Below are positions 30,732 to 40,909 of a stretch of DNA of 64,000 bases, in pieces (the first letter of the stretch is position 1; the number at the start of each line of letters is the position of its first letter). The stretch comes from Aminobacter niigataensis (GTDB lineage: Bacteria > Pseudomonadota > Alphaproteobacteria > Rhizobiales > Rhizobiaceae), in assembly GCF_014200015.1 (NCBI RefSeq), contig NZ_JACHOT010000001.1, positions 1,302,001-1,366,000 of the forward strand, in the 5' to 3' direction. The position numbers were made by a program, and so were the translations under genes. The notes beneath the pieces are model-generated. The model was given only the letters and a program-made list of their open reading frames with translations. It was not told where the DNA came from and did no database searches.

Positions 30732-32141
30732 ATGAGCACAAAACCCATTCACATCGTCGGCGGCGGCCTCGCCGGATCGGAAGCAGCATGGCAGGCGGCC
30801 TCGGCTGGCGTGCCGGTGATCCTGCATGAGATGCGCCCCGTGCGCGGCACCGACGCACACAAAACCGAGGGCCTGGCCGAACTGGTCTGTTCCAACTCGT
30901 TCCGGTCAGACGACGCCGAAACCAACGCGGTTGGCCTGCTGCACGCCGAGATGCGGCTTGCCGGTTCGCTGATCATGAGTGCCGGCGACGCCAACCAGGT
31001 TCCCGCCGGCGGCGCGCTCGCCGTCGACCGCGACGGCTTTTCCAACGCCGTCACCGCCCGGCTCGAAGCCCATCCGCTGATCACCATCATGCGCGAGGAA
31101 GTCACCGGCCTGCCGCCCGCCGACTGGGACCAGGCGATCATCGCCACCGGCCCGCTGACTGCTCCCTCGCTCGCCGAAGCGATCGCCGCCAGCACCGGCG
31201 CCGACGCGCTCGCCTTCTTCGACGCCATCGCGCCGATCATCCATTTCGACAGCATCGACATGAATGTCTGCTGGTTCCAGTCGCGCTACGACAAGGTCGG
31301 CCCCGGCGGCACCGGCAAGGACTACATCAACTGCCCGATGGACAAGGAGCAGTACGAGGCCTTCGTCCAGGCACTGCTCGACGGCCAGAAAACCGAGTTC
31401 AAGGAGTGGGAAGGCACGCCCTATTTCGACGGCTGCCTGCCGATCGAGATCATGGCCGAGCGCGGTCCCGAGACGTTGCGCCATGGCCCGATGAAGCCGA
31501 TGGGGCTGACCAACGCCCACAACCCGACAGTCAAGGCCTATGCCGTCGTCCAACTGCGCCAGGACAATGCCCTGGGCACGCTCTACAACATGGTCGGTTT
31601 CCAGACCAAGCTGAAGCATGGCGAGCAGGTCGATGTGCTGCGGATGATTCCGGGCCTGGAAAACGCCGAATTCGCCCGCCTCGGCGGCCTGCACCGCAAC
31701 ACCTACCTCAATTCGCCGACGCTGCTCGACCCGACGCTGCAGCTCAAGTCGCGGCCCGGCCTGCGTTTCGCCGGCCAGATCACCGGCTGCGAGGGTTATG
31801 TCGAAAGTGCCGCCATCGGCCTGCTCGCCGGGCGCTTCGCCGCAGCCGAACGCCTCGGCCAACAAATGCCGCCGCCGCCTGCCACCACAGCCTTCGGCGC
31901 GCTGCTCAACCATATCACCGGCGGCCATATCGTTTCCGACGATGAGCCGGGCAAGCGCTCGTTCCAGCCTATGAACGTCAATTTCGGGCTGTTCCCGGTG
32001 ATGGAAGCGCCCAAGGTCGAAGGCAAGCGCCTGCGCGGCAAGGAAAAGACCATCGCCAAGAAGAAGGCGATGACGGCGCGCGCGCTTGTCGATTGCCGCG
32101 CCTGGCTTGGCATTGCCGAAGCGGCACAGGCGGCGGAATAA
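30732..32141 (+). CDS. trmFO: Methylenetetrahydrofolate-tRNA-(uracil-5-)-methyltransferase
   Basis: 469 residues from the ATG at 30732; an in-frame extension upstream is Arg-rich and non-coding in character. The FAD-binding [18 protein letters not shown] opens the protein. [25 protein letters not shown] and [12 protein letters not shown] are hallmark TrmFO stretches, and [17 protein letters not shown] near residue 350 belongs to the GidA-like fold. It makes T54 in tRNA using folate and FAD, in the cytoplasm. Confidence 0.95.
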   Translation: MSTKPIHIVGGGLAGSEAAWQAASAGVPVILHEMRPVRGTDAHKTEGLAELVCSNSFRSDDAETNAVGLLHAEMRLAGSLIMSAGDANQVPAGGALAVDRDGFSNAVTARLEAHPLITIMREEVTGLPPADWDQAIIATGPLTAPSLAEAIAASTGADALAFFDAIAPIIHFDSIDMNVCWFQSRYDKVGPGGTGKDYINCPMDKEQYEAFVQALLDGQKTEFKEWEGTPYFDGCLPIEIMAERGPETLRHGPMKPMGLTNAHNPTVKAYAVVQLRQDNALGTLYNMVGFQTKLKHGEQVDVLRMIPGLENAEFARLGGLHRNTYLNSPTLLDPTLQLKSRPGLRFAGQITGCEGYVESAAIGLLAGRFAAAERLGQQMPPPPATTAFGALLNHITGGHIVSDDEPGKRSFQPMNVNFGLFPVMEAPKVEGKRLRGKEKTIAKKKAMTARALVDCRAWLGIAEAAQAAE

Positions 32142-32154
32142 GCGGGGCAAGACG

Positions 32155-32676
32155 ATGGCTCCCCCCGAGACCAAGCGCCTGATCCTGAGGGAGATGGTGC
32201 CTGGCGATCAGGCGGCCATCCTGGCGGTCTTTGCCGACGACTATGCGCGCCGGTTCTATCCGGAGATGACGACCGAAAACGCTGCCATCGAATGGATCGG
32301 CAGAAACCGGGATCGCTACCGGCAGGACGGTTTCGGGCTGTGGGCGATCGTCGACAAGGCCAGCGGCGCGCTGATCGGCGATTGCGGGCCGAGCTGGCAG
32401 GACGCCGGTGGCGTTCGCATCCTCGAGATCGGCTATCATGTCGCCCCCGCTTGGCGCGGCCGCGGCATCGCGCTCGAGGCAGCCCGCGCCGCAATGGCAT
32501 ACGGCTTCGCAACCAGGGACGAAATGGAGATCGGCTCGATCGTCGCCACGGACAATACGGCCTCGGCAAGCGTCGCCCGACGCCTGCATCGCGACGTCCG
32601 GTCCTACGTGAACTCACGTGGCCTCGACCGCTTCTTGTTCTTCACCAGACGCGACGACCACGACGCGACCGCCTGA
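32155..32676 (+). CDS. GNAT-family N-acetyltransferase (RimJ/RimL-like)
   Basis: 173 residues from the ATG at 32155. TKRLILREMVPGDQAAILAVF starts the fold, and VAPAWRGRGIALEAARAAMAYGF near residue 100 is the acetyl-CoA loop (R-G-x-G-I-A variant). VATDNTASASVARRLH is the RimJ/RimL-type motif. It acetylates an unknown amine, perhaps a protein N-terminus. It follows trmFO by 13 bases and is probably co-transcribed. Confidence 0.8.
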   Translation: MAPPETKRLILREMVPGDQAAILAVFADDYARRFYPEMTTENAAIEWIGRNRDRYRQDGFGLWAIVDKASGALIGDCGPSWQDAGGVRILEIGYHVAPAWRGRGIALEAARAAMAYGFATRDEMEIGSIVATDNTASASVARRLHRDVRSYVNSRGLDRFLFFTRRDDHDATA

Positions 32677-32681
32677 GGTCG

Positions 32682-33512
32682 TTACCAGCCGCGCGAAGCC
32701 GTCTTCAACATCAGCAGATGCTTGCGCAGCACTGAGATGCCGTCCTTGCCGCGCTCCAGCCGGTCGAGATAGGCGCCCGTCAGGGACAGCGGCAGGAATG
32801 CCGGCCGCAAGCTTACCGGCAAGGTCTTGGCGCCGCGTTCGAAGGCGCGGAGATGTTCCCGCGCGAGCGCAGCCATCGCCTGGACGGCATGCCTCGATGA
32901 AGGCGTCTTGCCGCCGGCGACAAATTCGTCCGGCGTCGTGCCGGCCGCAGCCAGGATGTCGCGTGGCACATAACATTGGCCGCGGGTGCTGTGGGCCGGC
33001 AGCAGCCGCAACAGCCCGGTGATCGCCTGCGCGCAGCCGGCGTGGCCGGCAAGCTCGGCATGTTTCGGCGCCTCGTCGGCATCGAGAACCAGTGCCGCAA
33101 GCTGGATCATCGCCGAGGCGGTCTCGCCGCAATAGCCCTCCAGATCGGTGCGCGAAGGCATCGGGTCGTCGTAGAGGTCGAAGATGCGTGCTTCGAGGTA
33201 GTTGTCGAAGGCGGCGACCGGCAGCCGATGGGTCGCAATCGCCGACATCAGGGCCGAGGCCACGGGATGGCCCGCCCCCAGCTCGCTTTGGCCCGACGCG
33301 ATGACGTCGCGCCACCATTGCAGCCTGATCTCGCCCGGCATGGGCTCGCTGACGCGGTCGCGGATGGCTGCGATCTCGGCATTGAAGGCGTAAAGCGCGA
33401 GAAGCGCCGGGCGCTTTTGCTCGGGCGCATAGAGTACGGAGAGATAACGGTCGTGGTCGGAAACGCGCACCGCGTCCAACAGAGACCCTGTCGCGTCGTT
33501 CGCCTTGCTCAC
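32682..33512 (-). CDS. Squalene/phytoene synthase-family protein (NDUFAF6-like)
   Basis: 276 residues from a GTG at 33512, one base after the upstream stop; no suitable ATG exists. RYLSVLYAPEQKRPALLALYAFNAEIAAIRD and RLQWWRDVI match the prenyl-synthase fold, with a DLYDD acidic box near residue 110. The second Asp-rich box is degenerate. In operon with an Mth938-like gene and secDF, this is the bacterial relative of the mitochondrial complex I assembly factor NDUFAF6 rather than a carotenoid enzyme. Confidence 0.75.
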   Translation of the reverse strand: MSKANDATGSLLDAVRVSDHDRYLSVLYAPEQKRPALLALYAFNAEIAAIRDRVSEPMPGEIRLQWWRDVIASGQSELGAGHPVASALMSAIATHRLPVAAFDNYLEARIFDLYDDPMPSRTDLEGYCGETASAMIQLAALVLDADEAPKHAELAGHAGCAQAITGLLRLLPAHSTRGQCYVPRDILAAAGTTPDEFVAGGKTPSSRHAVQAMAALAREHLRAFERGAKTLPVSLRPAFLPLSLTGAYLDRLERGKDGISVLRKHLLMLKTASRGW

Positions 33513-33513
33513 G

Positions 33514-33900
33514 TCAGTCGACGGCGATGAAGGCGGCAGCCACGGCGCGGTCTTCGGCAAGCAGCACGTTGTAGGTGCGCACGGCAGCGCCCGTCGACAT
33601 CGGGTCGGCGGAGATCTTCGCTTGCTTGAGGGCCGCCCTGAGGCGCTCGGGCAAACGGCGCAACTCCTTGCCCATGCCGACGAGCAGGATTTCCACGTCG
33701 GCGGCTTCTGCAAACAGCTTTTCGAAATCCGCCGGCGTCAGCGCCAGCGGATCAGTGGGCTGCCATCCGTAGATGCCGGACGGCAGGCACAGGATCGATC
33801 CGCGGTGCGACATGTCCGCGAAGCGGAAGCCGCCGTCGCCATAGGCGTCGACGGGTGCTCGCCCGGGAAAATGCGCCTCGCGGATGATCAGTCCAGCCAT
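33514..33900 (-). CDS. Mth938-like (DUF498/NDUFAF3-type) protein
   Basis: 128 residues. IIREAHFPGRAPVDAYGDGGFRFADMSHRGSILCLPSGIYGW and VEILLVGMGKELRRLP are typical of the DUF498/Mth938 family. Its human relative NDUFAF3 assists complex I assembly. The adjacent secDF and NDUFAF6-like genes repeat the conserved neighbourhood of this family. The biochemical activity is unknown. Confidence 0.85.
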   Translation of the reverse strand: MAGLIIREAHFPGRAPVDAYGDGGFRFADMSHRGSILCLPSGIYGWQPTDPLALTPADFEKLFAEAADVEILLVGMGKELRRLPERLRAALKQAKISADPMSTGAAVRTYNVLLAEDRAVAAAFIAVD

Positions 33901-33906
33901 GGCCTG

Positions 33907-36468
33907 CTACGACTTGGTCGGCTGGGCGCCGGCCGGCACCGCCGGCTTGTCCTTATCGTCGGCCTCGACGCTTTCGGGCCGCAGCCTGAACAGGATGAGC
34001 AGCGGACCAGCGACGAAGATCGACGAGTAGGTACCGACCACGATGCCGAAGATCATCGCCAGCGTGAACGACCGGATGACCTCGCCACCGAACAGGTAGA
34101 GCGAAATCAGCGCCAGAAGCGTGGTCACGCCGGTGAGCACCGTACGCGACAGCGTCTGGTTCATCGACAGGTCGAGCAATTGCTCGATCGGCATCTTCTT
34201 GTATTTTCGCAGATTTTCACGCACGCGGTCGTAGACCACGACTGTGTCGTTGATCGAATAACCGACAATAGTCAGGATCGCCGCGATACTGGTCAGGTTG
34301 AACTCGATGCCAGTCAGCACGTACAGACCGATCATCATGGTCACGTCGTGGATGGTGGCCAGGATCGCGCCCATGCCGAACTGCCACTCGAAGCGGAACC
34401 AGATGTAGATCAGCATCGCCAGCATCGCCGTCACCACGCCGATCGTACCCGACCAGGCAAGTTCGCTCGACACGGTCGGTCCGACCGATTCCACGCGGCG
34501 GAATTCGTAGTCGTTGGCAAGTTCGCCACGCACCTTTTCGACCACGCTCTGTTCGGCGTTGTCGCCGGCCTTCTGGCCCTCGACGCGGATCAACAGGGTG
34601 CTTTCGGAGCCGAATTCCTGGACCTGGACGTCACCGATGTTGAGTTCGCCCAGCCTTGCGCGGACCTCAGACGAATTGGCCGTGCCGCTCTTTGACTGCA
34701 CCTCGATACTGGTGCCGCCGCGGAAGTCGATGCCGTAGTTCATCTCCATGGTGAAGAACAGGGTCATCGCTGCCAGCGATGCCAGCGCCGAAAGCGTGAA
34801 GGCATAGCGGCGCAGGGACATGAACGAATATTTGGTATTGTCCGGAACGAAGCGCACGAGGCCCTTCGGCAGTTCCTTGGGCTTTACCCGGCGCAGCCAG
34901 ATCGAAACCAGCCAGCGGGTCAGGGTGAAGGCGGTGAACACCGTCGTCACGATACCAATGGCCAGGGTGACGGCGAAGCCACGCACCGGACCCGAGCCGA
35001 GATAGAACAGGATGAGCGCGGCGATGAAGGTGGTGAAGTTGGCATCGACGATGGTCGCCAGCGCTCGCGCAAAGCCTGAATCGAGCGATTGGACCAGAGA
35101 TCGACCCAATTGTCGTTCTTCACGCACGCGTTCGTAGATGATGACGTTGGAGTCCACCGCCATGCCGACGGTCAGGACGATACCGGCGATGCCGGGCATC
35201 GTCAGCGTCGCCCCCAGAATGGACAGGATGGCGATGATCAGCGCCACGTTGGCGGCGAGCGCGATGTTGGCGATGATGCCGAGCGTGCCGTAGGCCACCA
35301 GCATGAAGCCGACGACGAGGGTGCCGGCGATGACCGAGGCAAACTTGCCGGCCGAGATCGAGTCGGCGCCGAGGCTCGGGCCAACCGTGCGTTCTTCCAC
35401 AATCGTCAGGTCGGCAGGCAGCGCGCCAGCGCGCAGCAGCACGGCAAGGTCGTTGGCACTCTCAGCCGTGAAGCTGCCAGAGATCTGGCCCGAACCGCCG
35501 AGGATCGGCTCGTTGATACGCGGAGCCGAGATCACCTGGTTGTCGAGGATGATGGCAAACAGACGGCCGACATTCTGCTGGGTCGCCTGACCGAAGCGCG
35601 AGGCGCCCTTGCCGTCGAAGCGGAACGAGACGACGGCCTCGCTGGTACGCTGATCGAACGTCGCCTGCGCATCGACGAGGTTTTCACCCGACACGATGAC
35701 CCGGTTCTCGATCAGATAGGGAATGGGCGGATCATCCTGCGAATACATCACCGTCGAGCCTGCCGGCGGACGGCCCTGCAGGGCCTCCTGCGGCGACATC
35801 GACTGGTCGACCATCTGGAAGGTCAGCTTGGCGGTCTTGCCGAGGATTTCCTTGAGGCGGGTCGGATCCTGCAGGCCCGGCACCTGGACGAGGATGCGGT
35901 CTGCGCCGGCACGCTGGATGATCGGCTCGGTCGTGCCGAGTTCGTTGACGCGGCGGCCGACGACCTCGATCGACTGCGTGACGGCGTTGGCCACGCGATA
36001 TTCGATGCCGGCATCGGTCAGCGTATAGCGCAACAGGCCGGCTTCTGGCTCTTCGAGCGCAAGCTCGGTCACCGAGCCGGCGCCGAACATGCTTGCCGAC
36101 ACCGGCGCCACCAGCGTGGCCAGTGCGGTCTTGGCCGCCTCGACCTCGCTCGCGTCGGTGATACGCACCTGGATGGTCCTGCCGGTGCCGGTCAGGCCGG
36201 TATAGCCGATCTTGGCATCGCGCAGCATCGTGCGGATATCGTCGCGGGTCGTCTGCAGCCGCTCATCGATCAGGTCCTGCCTATCGATGGCGAGCAGCAT
36301 GTGCGAACCGCCCTGAAGGTCGAGTCCGAGCGTCAACGCGCGCTTGGGAAACCATCCCGGAAGGGAATCGAGCTGAGATTGAGTCAGCATGTTCGGGAGG
36401 GTGAAGAGTACCCCGAGGAGCACGACTGCCCAGATCGAGATCGTCTTCCAGCGCGAAAAATAGAGCAT
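33907..36468 (-). CDS. secDF: Protein translocase subunit SecDF (fused)
   Basis: 853 residues. The SecD half (1 to about 525) starts with a membrane helix and LGLDLQGGSHMLLAIDRQDL, has the large periplasmic domain, and the helices around GIAGIVLTVGMAVDSNVIIYERVREE. The SecF half (from about 545) carries MNYGIDFRGGTSIEV and VGYSINDTVVVYDRVREN. It uses the proton gradient to pull secreted proteins through SecYEG. Six bases upstream of the Mth938-like gene, 50 bases after yajC: one transcription unit. Confidence 0.95.
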   Translation of the reverse strand: MLYFSRWKTISIWAVVLLGVLFTLPNMLTQSQLDSLPGWFPKRALTLGLDLQGGSHMLLAIDRQDLIDERLQTTRDDIRTMLRDAKIGYTGLTGTGRTIQVRITDASEVEAAKTALATLVAPVSASMFGAGSVTELALEEPEAGLLRYTLTDAGIEYRVANAVTQSIEVVGRRVNELGTTEPIIQRAGADRILVQVPGLQDPTRLKEILGKTAKLTFQMVDQSMSPQEALQGRPPAGSTVMYSQDDPPIPYLIENRVIVSGENLVDAQATFDQRTSEAVVSFRFDGKGASRFGQATQQNVGRLFAIILDNQVISAPRINEPILGGSGQISGSFTAESANDLAVLLRAGALPADLTIVEERTVGPSLGADSISAGKFASVIAGTLVVGFMLVAYGTLGIIANIALAANVALIIAILSILGATLTMPGIAGIVLTVGMAVDSNVIIYERVREERQLGRSLVQSLDSGFARALATIVDANFTTFIAALILFYLGSGPVRGFAVTLAIGIVTTVFTAFTLTRWLVSIWLRRVKPKELPKGLVRFVPDNTKYSFMSLRRYAFTLSALASLAAMTLFFTMEMNYGIDFRGGTSIEVQSKSGTANSSEVRARLGELNIGDVQVQEFGSESTLLIRVEGQKAGDNAEQSVVEKVRGELANDYEFRRVESVGPTVSSELAWSGTIGVVTAMLAMLIYIWFRFEWQFGMGAILATIHDVTMMIGLYVLTGIEFNLTSIAAILTIVGYSINDTVVVYDRVRENLRKYKKMPIEQLLDLSMNQTLSRTVLTGVTTLLALISLYLFGGEVIRSFTLAMIFGIVVGTYSSIFVAGPLLILFRLRPESVEADDKDKPAVPAGAQPTKS

Positions 36469-36518
36469 ATGGCCTCGTCCGTCAGGCGTGAAAGCGGTGC
36501 GTGCCGCCTCGAATACGG

Positions 36519-36857
36519 TTATTTCTTGGCGTTCTGGTTGGCGATCGGCTCGCCCTTGACCCGAACGTCGGAGATGGTCGCACGCAGCGCCGTCACCTTG
36601 AGGCCGTTGCCCAGATCGACCTCGAGTTCATTGTCGTCGATGACCTTGGTCACCTTGCCGACGAAACCACCACCCGTGACGACCGTGTCGCCGCGGCGGA
36701 TCGACGAAAGCATCTCGCCACGCTTCTTGAGCTGGGTGCGCTGCGGGCGGATGATAAGAAAATACATGATCACGAAGATCAGCACAAACGGCAGAATGCT
36801 TACGAGAACGTCGGGCGTTCCCCCGGTGGCCTGTGCGTATGCCGGCGTGACGAACAT
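36519..36857 (-). CDS. yajC: Preprotein translocase subunit YajC
   Basis: 112 residues from the ATG at 36857 (caggagac upstream). MFVTPAYAQATGG precedes one membrane helix (SILPFVLIFVIMYFLIIRPQ). RPQRTQLKKRGEMLSSIRRGDTVVTGGGFVGKVTKV is the YajC signature. A partner of SecDF in the holo-translocon. Confidence 0.95.
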   Translation of the reverse strand: MFVTPAYAQATGGTPDVLVSILPFVLIFVIMYFLIIRPQRTQLKKRGEMLSSIRRGDTVVTGGGFVGKVTKVIDDNELEVDLGNGLKVTALRATISDVRVKGEPIANQNAKK

Positions 36858-37038
36858 GAATGTCTCCTGAGAAAGTATCGGGATACCGCACACCGGGACC
36901 CCGCAAATGTGCGCGGAATATAGTCGCTAAAGCGACCAATGCAACTGCGCTTGGCCCAAGCAGCGGCGCTTTTCCGCGCAATTTGAGCGTGTTACAGCGT
37001 CGCGCATTGATGAAATGTAGAGATGGACAGGATTGGTC

Positions 37039-37911
37039 ATGGAAAAGGCGATCGAAGCACTCAACGACAAACTCGACCGTCTGATTGCCGCCGTGGCGAC
37101 GTTGGCGCCGCCGGCAGCTCCGGAAACCGACATCGACAGCGCCGACTGTTTCGTTTGGGCTGCCGATCCCGGCTATCTCGAACCCGTCCACCGCGTCAAC
37201 CGGGTCGACATCGGGCTGATCAAGGGCGTTGACCGGGTGCGCGACATCCTTGTCGACAACACCGAGCGCTTCGCCGCCGGCCTGCCCGCCAACAACGTGC
37301 TGTTGTGGGGCGCGCGCGGCATGGGCAAGTCGTCCCTGGTCAAGGCGGCGCACGCCAGCATCAACGCCTCGGGCAAGAGCGTCGCTCCGCTCAAGCTGAT
37401 CGAAATCCACCGTGAGGACATCGACACGCTGCCCAAGCTGATGAACCTGCTCAAGGCGGCGCCCCATCGCTTCATCCTGTTCTGCGACGACCTGTCGTTC
37501 GACCACGACGATACGTCCTACAAGTCGCTCAAGGCAGCGCTCGAAGGCGGCGTCGAGGGCCGGCCGGGCAATGTGATCTTCTATGCGACGTCGAATCGCC
37601 GGCATCTTCTGCCACGCGACATGATCGACAATGAGCGCTCGACGGCGATCAACCCGTCCGAAGCAGTCGAGGAAAAGGTGTCGCTGTCGGATCGCTTCGG
37701 CCTGTGGCTCGGTTTCCACAAGTGCTCGCAGGACGAATATCTCGACATGGTCAACGGCTATGCCCGCTACCACGGTTTCGACGGGGATGCCGAAACGCTG
37801 CGCGCCGAAGCGCTGGAATGGGCAACGACCCGCGGCAGCCGCTCGGGCCGCGTTGCCTGGCAGTTCATCCAGGATCTCGCCGGCCGGCTGGGCAAGTCGC
37901 TGAAGGATTAA
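37039..37911 (+). CDS. DUF815 AAA-type ATP-binding protein
   Basis: 290 residues from the ATG at 37039 (caggat upstream). The Walker A is WGARGMGKSSLV near residue 95 and the Walker B is FILFCDDLSF near 150. RPGNVIFYATSNRRHL holds sensor 1. This is the DUF815 family, single-domain AAA-like ATPases of unknown function widespread in proteobacteria. It is transcribed away from yajC and converges on the NlpD-like gene. Confidence 0.85.
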   Translation: MEKAIEALNDKLDRLIAAVATLAPPAAPETDIDSADCFVWAADPGYLEPVHRVNRVDIGLIKGVDRVRDILVDNTERFAAGLPANNVLLWGARGMGKSSLVKAAHASINASGKSVAPLKLIEIHREDIDTLPKLMNLLKAAPHRFILFCDDLSFDHDDTSYKSLKAALEGGVEGRPGNVIFYATSNRRHLLPRDMIDNERSTAINPSEAVEEKVSLSDRFGLWLGFHKCSQDEYLDMVNGYARYHGFDGDAETLRAEALEWATTRGSRSGRVAWQFIQDLAGRLGKSLKD

Positions 37912-37925
37912 GCCGACCTTCCAAC

Positions 37926-37955
37926 GAAAACGCCCGCCCCTGGTCGGGACGGGCG
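37926..37955 (-). terminator. Terminator of the NlpD-like gene
   Basis: On the minus strand CGCCCGTCCC / GGGGCGGGCG forms a 10-base stem (one mismatch) followed by TTTT, 34 bases after the stop at 37990. Confidence 0.65.
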
Positions 37956-37989
37956 AAGCTGGCGGGCGAATTGGAGGTCAGGGTACCCG

Positions 37990-39273
37990 CTATTCCAGGA
38001 AGCCGTTCGGATCGACCGGCGTAGAGTTCTTGCGCACTTCGAAATGCAACTTCGGCGCATCGGTGGAACCGCTCATGCCGGAAAGCGCAATCTCGTCGCC
38101 ACGCTTGACCTTCTGGCCGCGCTGCACCTTGAGCTGACTCGCGTGACCATAGACAGTCACGAGGCCGTTCTCGTGGCGCACCAGCACCGTGTTGCCGAAT
38201 TCCTTGAGCCCGTCGCCGGCATAGATGACGACGCCGTTTTCGGCTGCCTTGACCGGCGTACCTTCCGGCACCGAGATGTCGATGCCGTCATTCGACTTGC
38301 CGCCGCCCTTGCCGTAGCTGGAAACGACCCGACCACGCACCGGCCAGCGCATGCGGTCGATACCGGTGGCATTCGGTGCTGCTTCGGCCGATTCCTCGGC
38401 CTGCTGCACCAGCTTGTCCTTCTTCGGCGGCGTGTAGGCTGCGACCGTCGGCGCTTCGGTGGGCTTGGCTGCCGCAACGGCCGGCTTGGCCGGAGCAGGC
38501 GTGCTGGTCACCACCGGATCGACGGCGGCCGGCGCTGCCTTGGCAACGGTCGTGGTGGCGGAACCGGGCACCTTCAGCGACTGACCGATACGGATGCGGC
38601 CATCCTGCAGGCCGTTGGCCTGCTTGAGAGCTGCCGTGGTGACGCCGAGCTTGTTGGCAATGCGGTTGAGCGTGTCGCCTTCGGCCACCTTGTAGCTGCT
38701 GCCAGTGCCCGTGGGCTTGGCATTCTTGTCAGCCGAAGAGTCGACCTGAGCGAGCGCGCCATTTTCCTTGGTCTTGGGCTGCTGCGGCAACACCGCAACC
38801 TTGTCCGTGGACAGTGGCTGCTGGTTGGCCGGCAGGGGCTTCTTGCCAGGCACCTTGAGCACGTTGTCCTGGGCGGGGGCCTGGGCAACCGTCGACGTCG
38901 TCGTACGATCGACGGCCGGTGCCAAGGCGGGAGCCTGGGCCGTGCGGACCGGAGCCGGAGCCATTGCCGGAGCCTGGGCAACTGCGGGAGCAGGCAGCGG
39001 CTGCGAAGAGACAGGCTCCAGGCTGCCGCGGCTCACCGAACCTGAATTGCTGGCCGCGAGCGGCGCTGCCTGGGCCTCACCCGGATAGGGCTGCTGTTGC
39101 TGGCTGATGATCGAACGCTGATTGGGCGTCGATGCCGTAAAGATGTCGTCGACGCCACCGCCGCCGAATCGCGACACTCCGGAACTGCAGCCTGCCGCCA
39201 TGCCGGCAACCAGCAGAACGGCGCCACTGCGCGCCATAGAGCGTCTATTCGCCTTCAAAATACTGAAACGCAT
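37990..39273 (-). CDS. LysM/M23 lipoprotein, NlpD/DipM-like amidase activator
   Basis: 427 residues from the ATG at 39273. A signal peptide with lipobox VAGMAAGC is followed by a long Ala/Pro-rich linker, a LysM domain (YKVAEGDTLNRIANKLGVTTAALKQANGL, about 205-250) and a C-terminal M23 domain. Active M23 enzymes have HxxxD and HxH. Here the first is NDGID and the last is KLH, so the zinc site is broken as in E. coli NlpD. The protein therefore probably activates a septal amidase. It lies beside surE and pcm, the usual neighbours of nlpD. Confidence 0.8.
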   Translation of the reverse strand: MRFSILKANRRSMARSGAVLLVAGMAAGCSSGVSRFGGGGVDDIFTASTPNQRSIISQQQQPYPGEAQAAPLAASNSGSVSRGSLEPVSSQPLPAPAVAQAPAMAPAPVRTAQAPALAPAVDRTTTSTVAQAPAQDNVLKVPGKKPLPANQQPLSTDKVAVLPQQPKTKENGALAQVDSSADKNAKPTGTGSSYKVAEGDTLNRIANKLGVTTAALKQANGLQDGRIRIGQSLKVPGSATTTVAKAAPAAVDPVVTSTPAPAKPAVAAAKPTEAPTVAAYTPPKKDKLVQQAEESAEAAPNATGIDRMRWPVRGRVVSSYGKGGGKSNDGIDISVPEGTPVKAAENGVVIYAGDGLKEFGNTVLVRHENGLVTVYGHASQLKVQRGQKVKRGDEIALSGMSGSTDAPKLHFEVRKNSTPVDPNGFLE

Positions 39274-39499
39274 CGCACTGACCCGCGCTTTACCCGATAC
39301 CAACTAGGCTTGATTAAAGCGCGTTAATGTTACCGGCCGGTTAAGGGGATCAAATAAATCAAAAGCTTCGCAAGCCACGTCGCGATAGCAGTCAAGCCGG
39401 GGGTGGCCGGGTTTCAATCGGACAGATGCGGGAGGCTCATGGGATAGGCTGGGGCGTGCCGAGGCTCAGGTCAGGCCAGCGTTGCCTGACGCTCAATAC

Positions 39500-40153
39500 C
39501 TAGATTACGGCAGCGACGCCACGCGCCAGGGGCTGGAGCCGAACGACGCCCAGGTCTTCGCGTTCGAATCGGCTGCCGATCTTGGTCAGCTTGCAGAGCA
39601 CCTGCTCGCCCTCTTCAGGACCGATCGGCGCGATCATCGTGCCGCCGCTCGACAGTTGGTCGACAAACATGCGTGGATGGCTGTCGAAGGCGGCCCATAC
39701 CACGATGCGGTCGAACGGCCCCTCGCCTTGCAGCCCGTTCGAGCCGTCGGCCTGGCGCACCAGCGCGTTGTTGATGCCGAGCAATTCGAAGCGCTGGCGC
39801 GCTTGCTCGGCTAGTGTCTTGAAGCGGTCGACAGTGATGACGCGCCCGGCCAGCCGCGCCATCACGGCAGCGGTGTAGCCCGTACCGGTGCCGACCTCGA
39901 GCACGCGGTTGCCCGGCTCGATGTTGAGGGCGGCAATCACCGCGGCCTGAAGGTCGGCGCCCTCGATCGCTTCGCCACATTCGATCGGCAGCATGCGATC
40001 CGACCAGGCCATGGAATGGAATTGCCCGGCGATGAAATCCCGCCTTGGCGTTGCCTCGAAAGCGGCGATGAGATTTTTCGGAACGATGCCGCGCCCACGC
40101 AGGCGAAGAAGAAAGGCGGCGAAGCCTTCACGATCGTCCGGCATCATGTTCAT
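39500..40153 (-). CDS. pcm: Protein-L-isoaspartate O-methyltransferase
   Basis: 217 residues. [18 protein letters not shown] at the N-terminus and the SAM motif [20 protein letters not shown] near residue 78 identify Pcm. [21 protein letters not shown] and [20 protein letters not shown] complete it. It repairs isoaspartyl residues with SAM. Overlaps the surE stop (ATGA). Confidence 0.92.
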   Translation of the reverse strand: MNMMPDDREGFAAFLLRLRGRGIVPKNLIAAFEATPRRDFIAGQFHSMAWSDRMLPIECGEAIEGADLQAAVIAALNIEPGNRVLEVGTGTGYTAAVMARLAGRVITVDRFKTLAEQARQRFELLGINNALVRQADGSNGLQGEGPFDRIVVWAAFDSHPRMFVDQLSSGGTMIAPIGPEEGEQVLCKLTKIGSRFEREDLGVVRLQPLARGVAAVI

Positions 40154-40908
40154 GCAATTGCCTTGGCCAGTTGATCGCGCAGTTCATGCGCCGTCATGTC
40201 GAGCTTGAGCGGTGTGACCGAAATCTGCTTGTTGCGTACGGCATGCAAATCGGTGCCCGGCTTGACCTCCGGCTCGTCGCGGCCGAATCGCAGCCAGTAA
40301 TATGGCAGGCTGCGGCCGTCGCGGCGCTCCTCGACCCAGATGCCGTAAGACAGCTTGCCCTGGCTCGCCACAACAGGACCCGTCACCTCTTCCGGCGGGC
40401 AGTTCGGGAAATTGACATTGAGCAGCACGCCGATAGGCAGCTCGGTGGCGATCAGCTTCCTGAGTAGCGCCGGCGCCAGCGCTTCCGCCGTCTCGTAAGG
40501 CACGATGCGCTCTTCGTTCTCGTAGACATAGGCCTGGCTCAGCGCGATCGAGCGGATGCCGATCAGCGCGCCTTCCATGGCACCGGCGACCGTGCCCGAA
40601 TAGGTCACGTCGTCGGCAACGTTGAGGCCCGAATTGATGCCCGACAGGATCAGATCCGGCGGCTCAGGCAGGATCTTCCGCGCGCCCATGATGACGCAGT
40701 CGGTCGGCGTGCCATTCACCGCGTAGTGCTTGTCGCTGATCTTGCGCAACCGCAGTGGTTCCGAGATCGACAGCGAATGGGCGTAGCCCGACTGGTCGGT
40801 CTCGGGCGCCACCACCCAAACGTCGTCCGACAGCTGGTTGGCGATGCGCTCCAGGACAGCAAGCCCTTCGGCATGGATGCCGTCGTCGTTGGTCAGCAGA
40901 ATGCGCAT
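40150..40908 (-). CDS. surE: 5'/3'-nucleotidase SurE
   Basis: 252 residues. [20 protein letters not shown] holds the Asp-Asp metal pair at 8-9, and [25 protein letters not shown] (about 90-115) completes the active site. It dephosphorylates nucleoside monophosphates. One base separates it from serS upstream, and it is coupled to pcm downstream. Confidence 0.95.
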   Translation of the reverse strand: MRILLTNDDGIHAEGLAVLERIANQLSDDVWVVAPETDQSGYAHSLSISEPLRLRKISDKHYAVNGTPTDCVIMGARKILPEPPDLILSGINSGLNVADDVTYSGTVAGAMEGALIGIRSIALSQAYVYENEERIVPYETAEALAPALLRKLIATELPIGVLLNVNFPNCPPEEVTGPVVASQGKLSYGIWVEERRDGRSLPYYWLRFGRDEPEVKPGTDLHAVRNKQISVTPLKLDMTAHELRDQLAKAIA

Positions 40909-40909
40909 G

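Noticed and set aside
35089-36870. 593-codon plus-strand frame opposite secDF
   Set aside because: Antisense shadow, His/Arg/Asp-rich, no motif; secDF is unambiguous.
36628-37773. 381-codon minus-strand frame opposite the DUF815 gene
   Set aside because: Antisense shadow of a high-GC gene; the plus-strand frame has Walker motifs.
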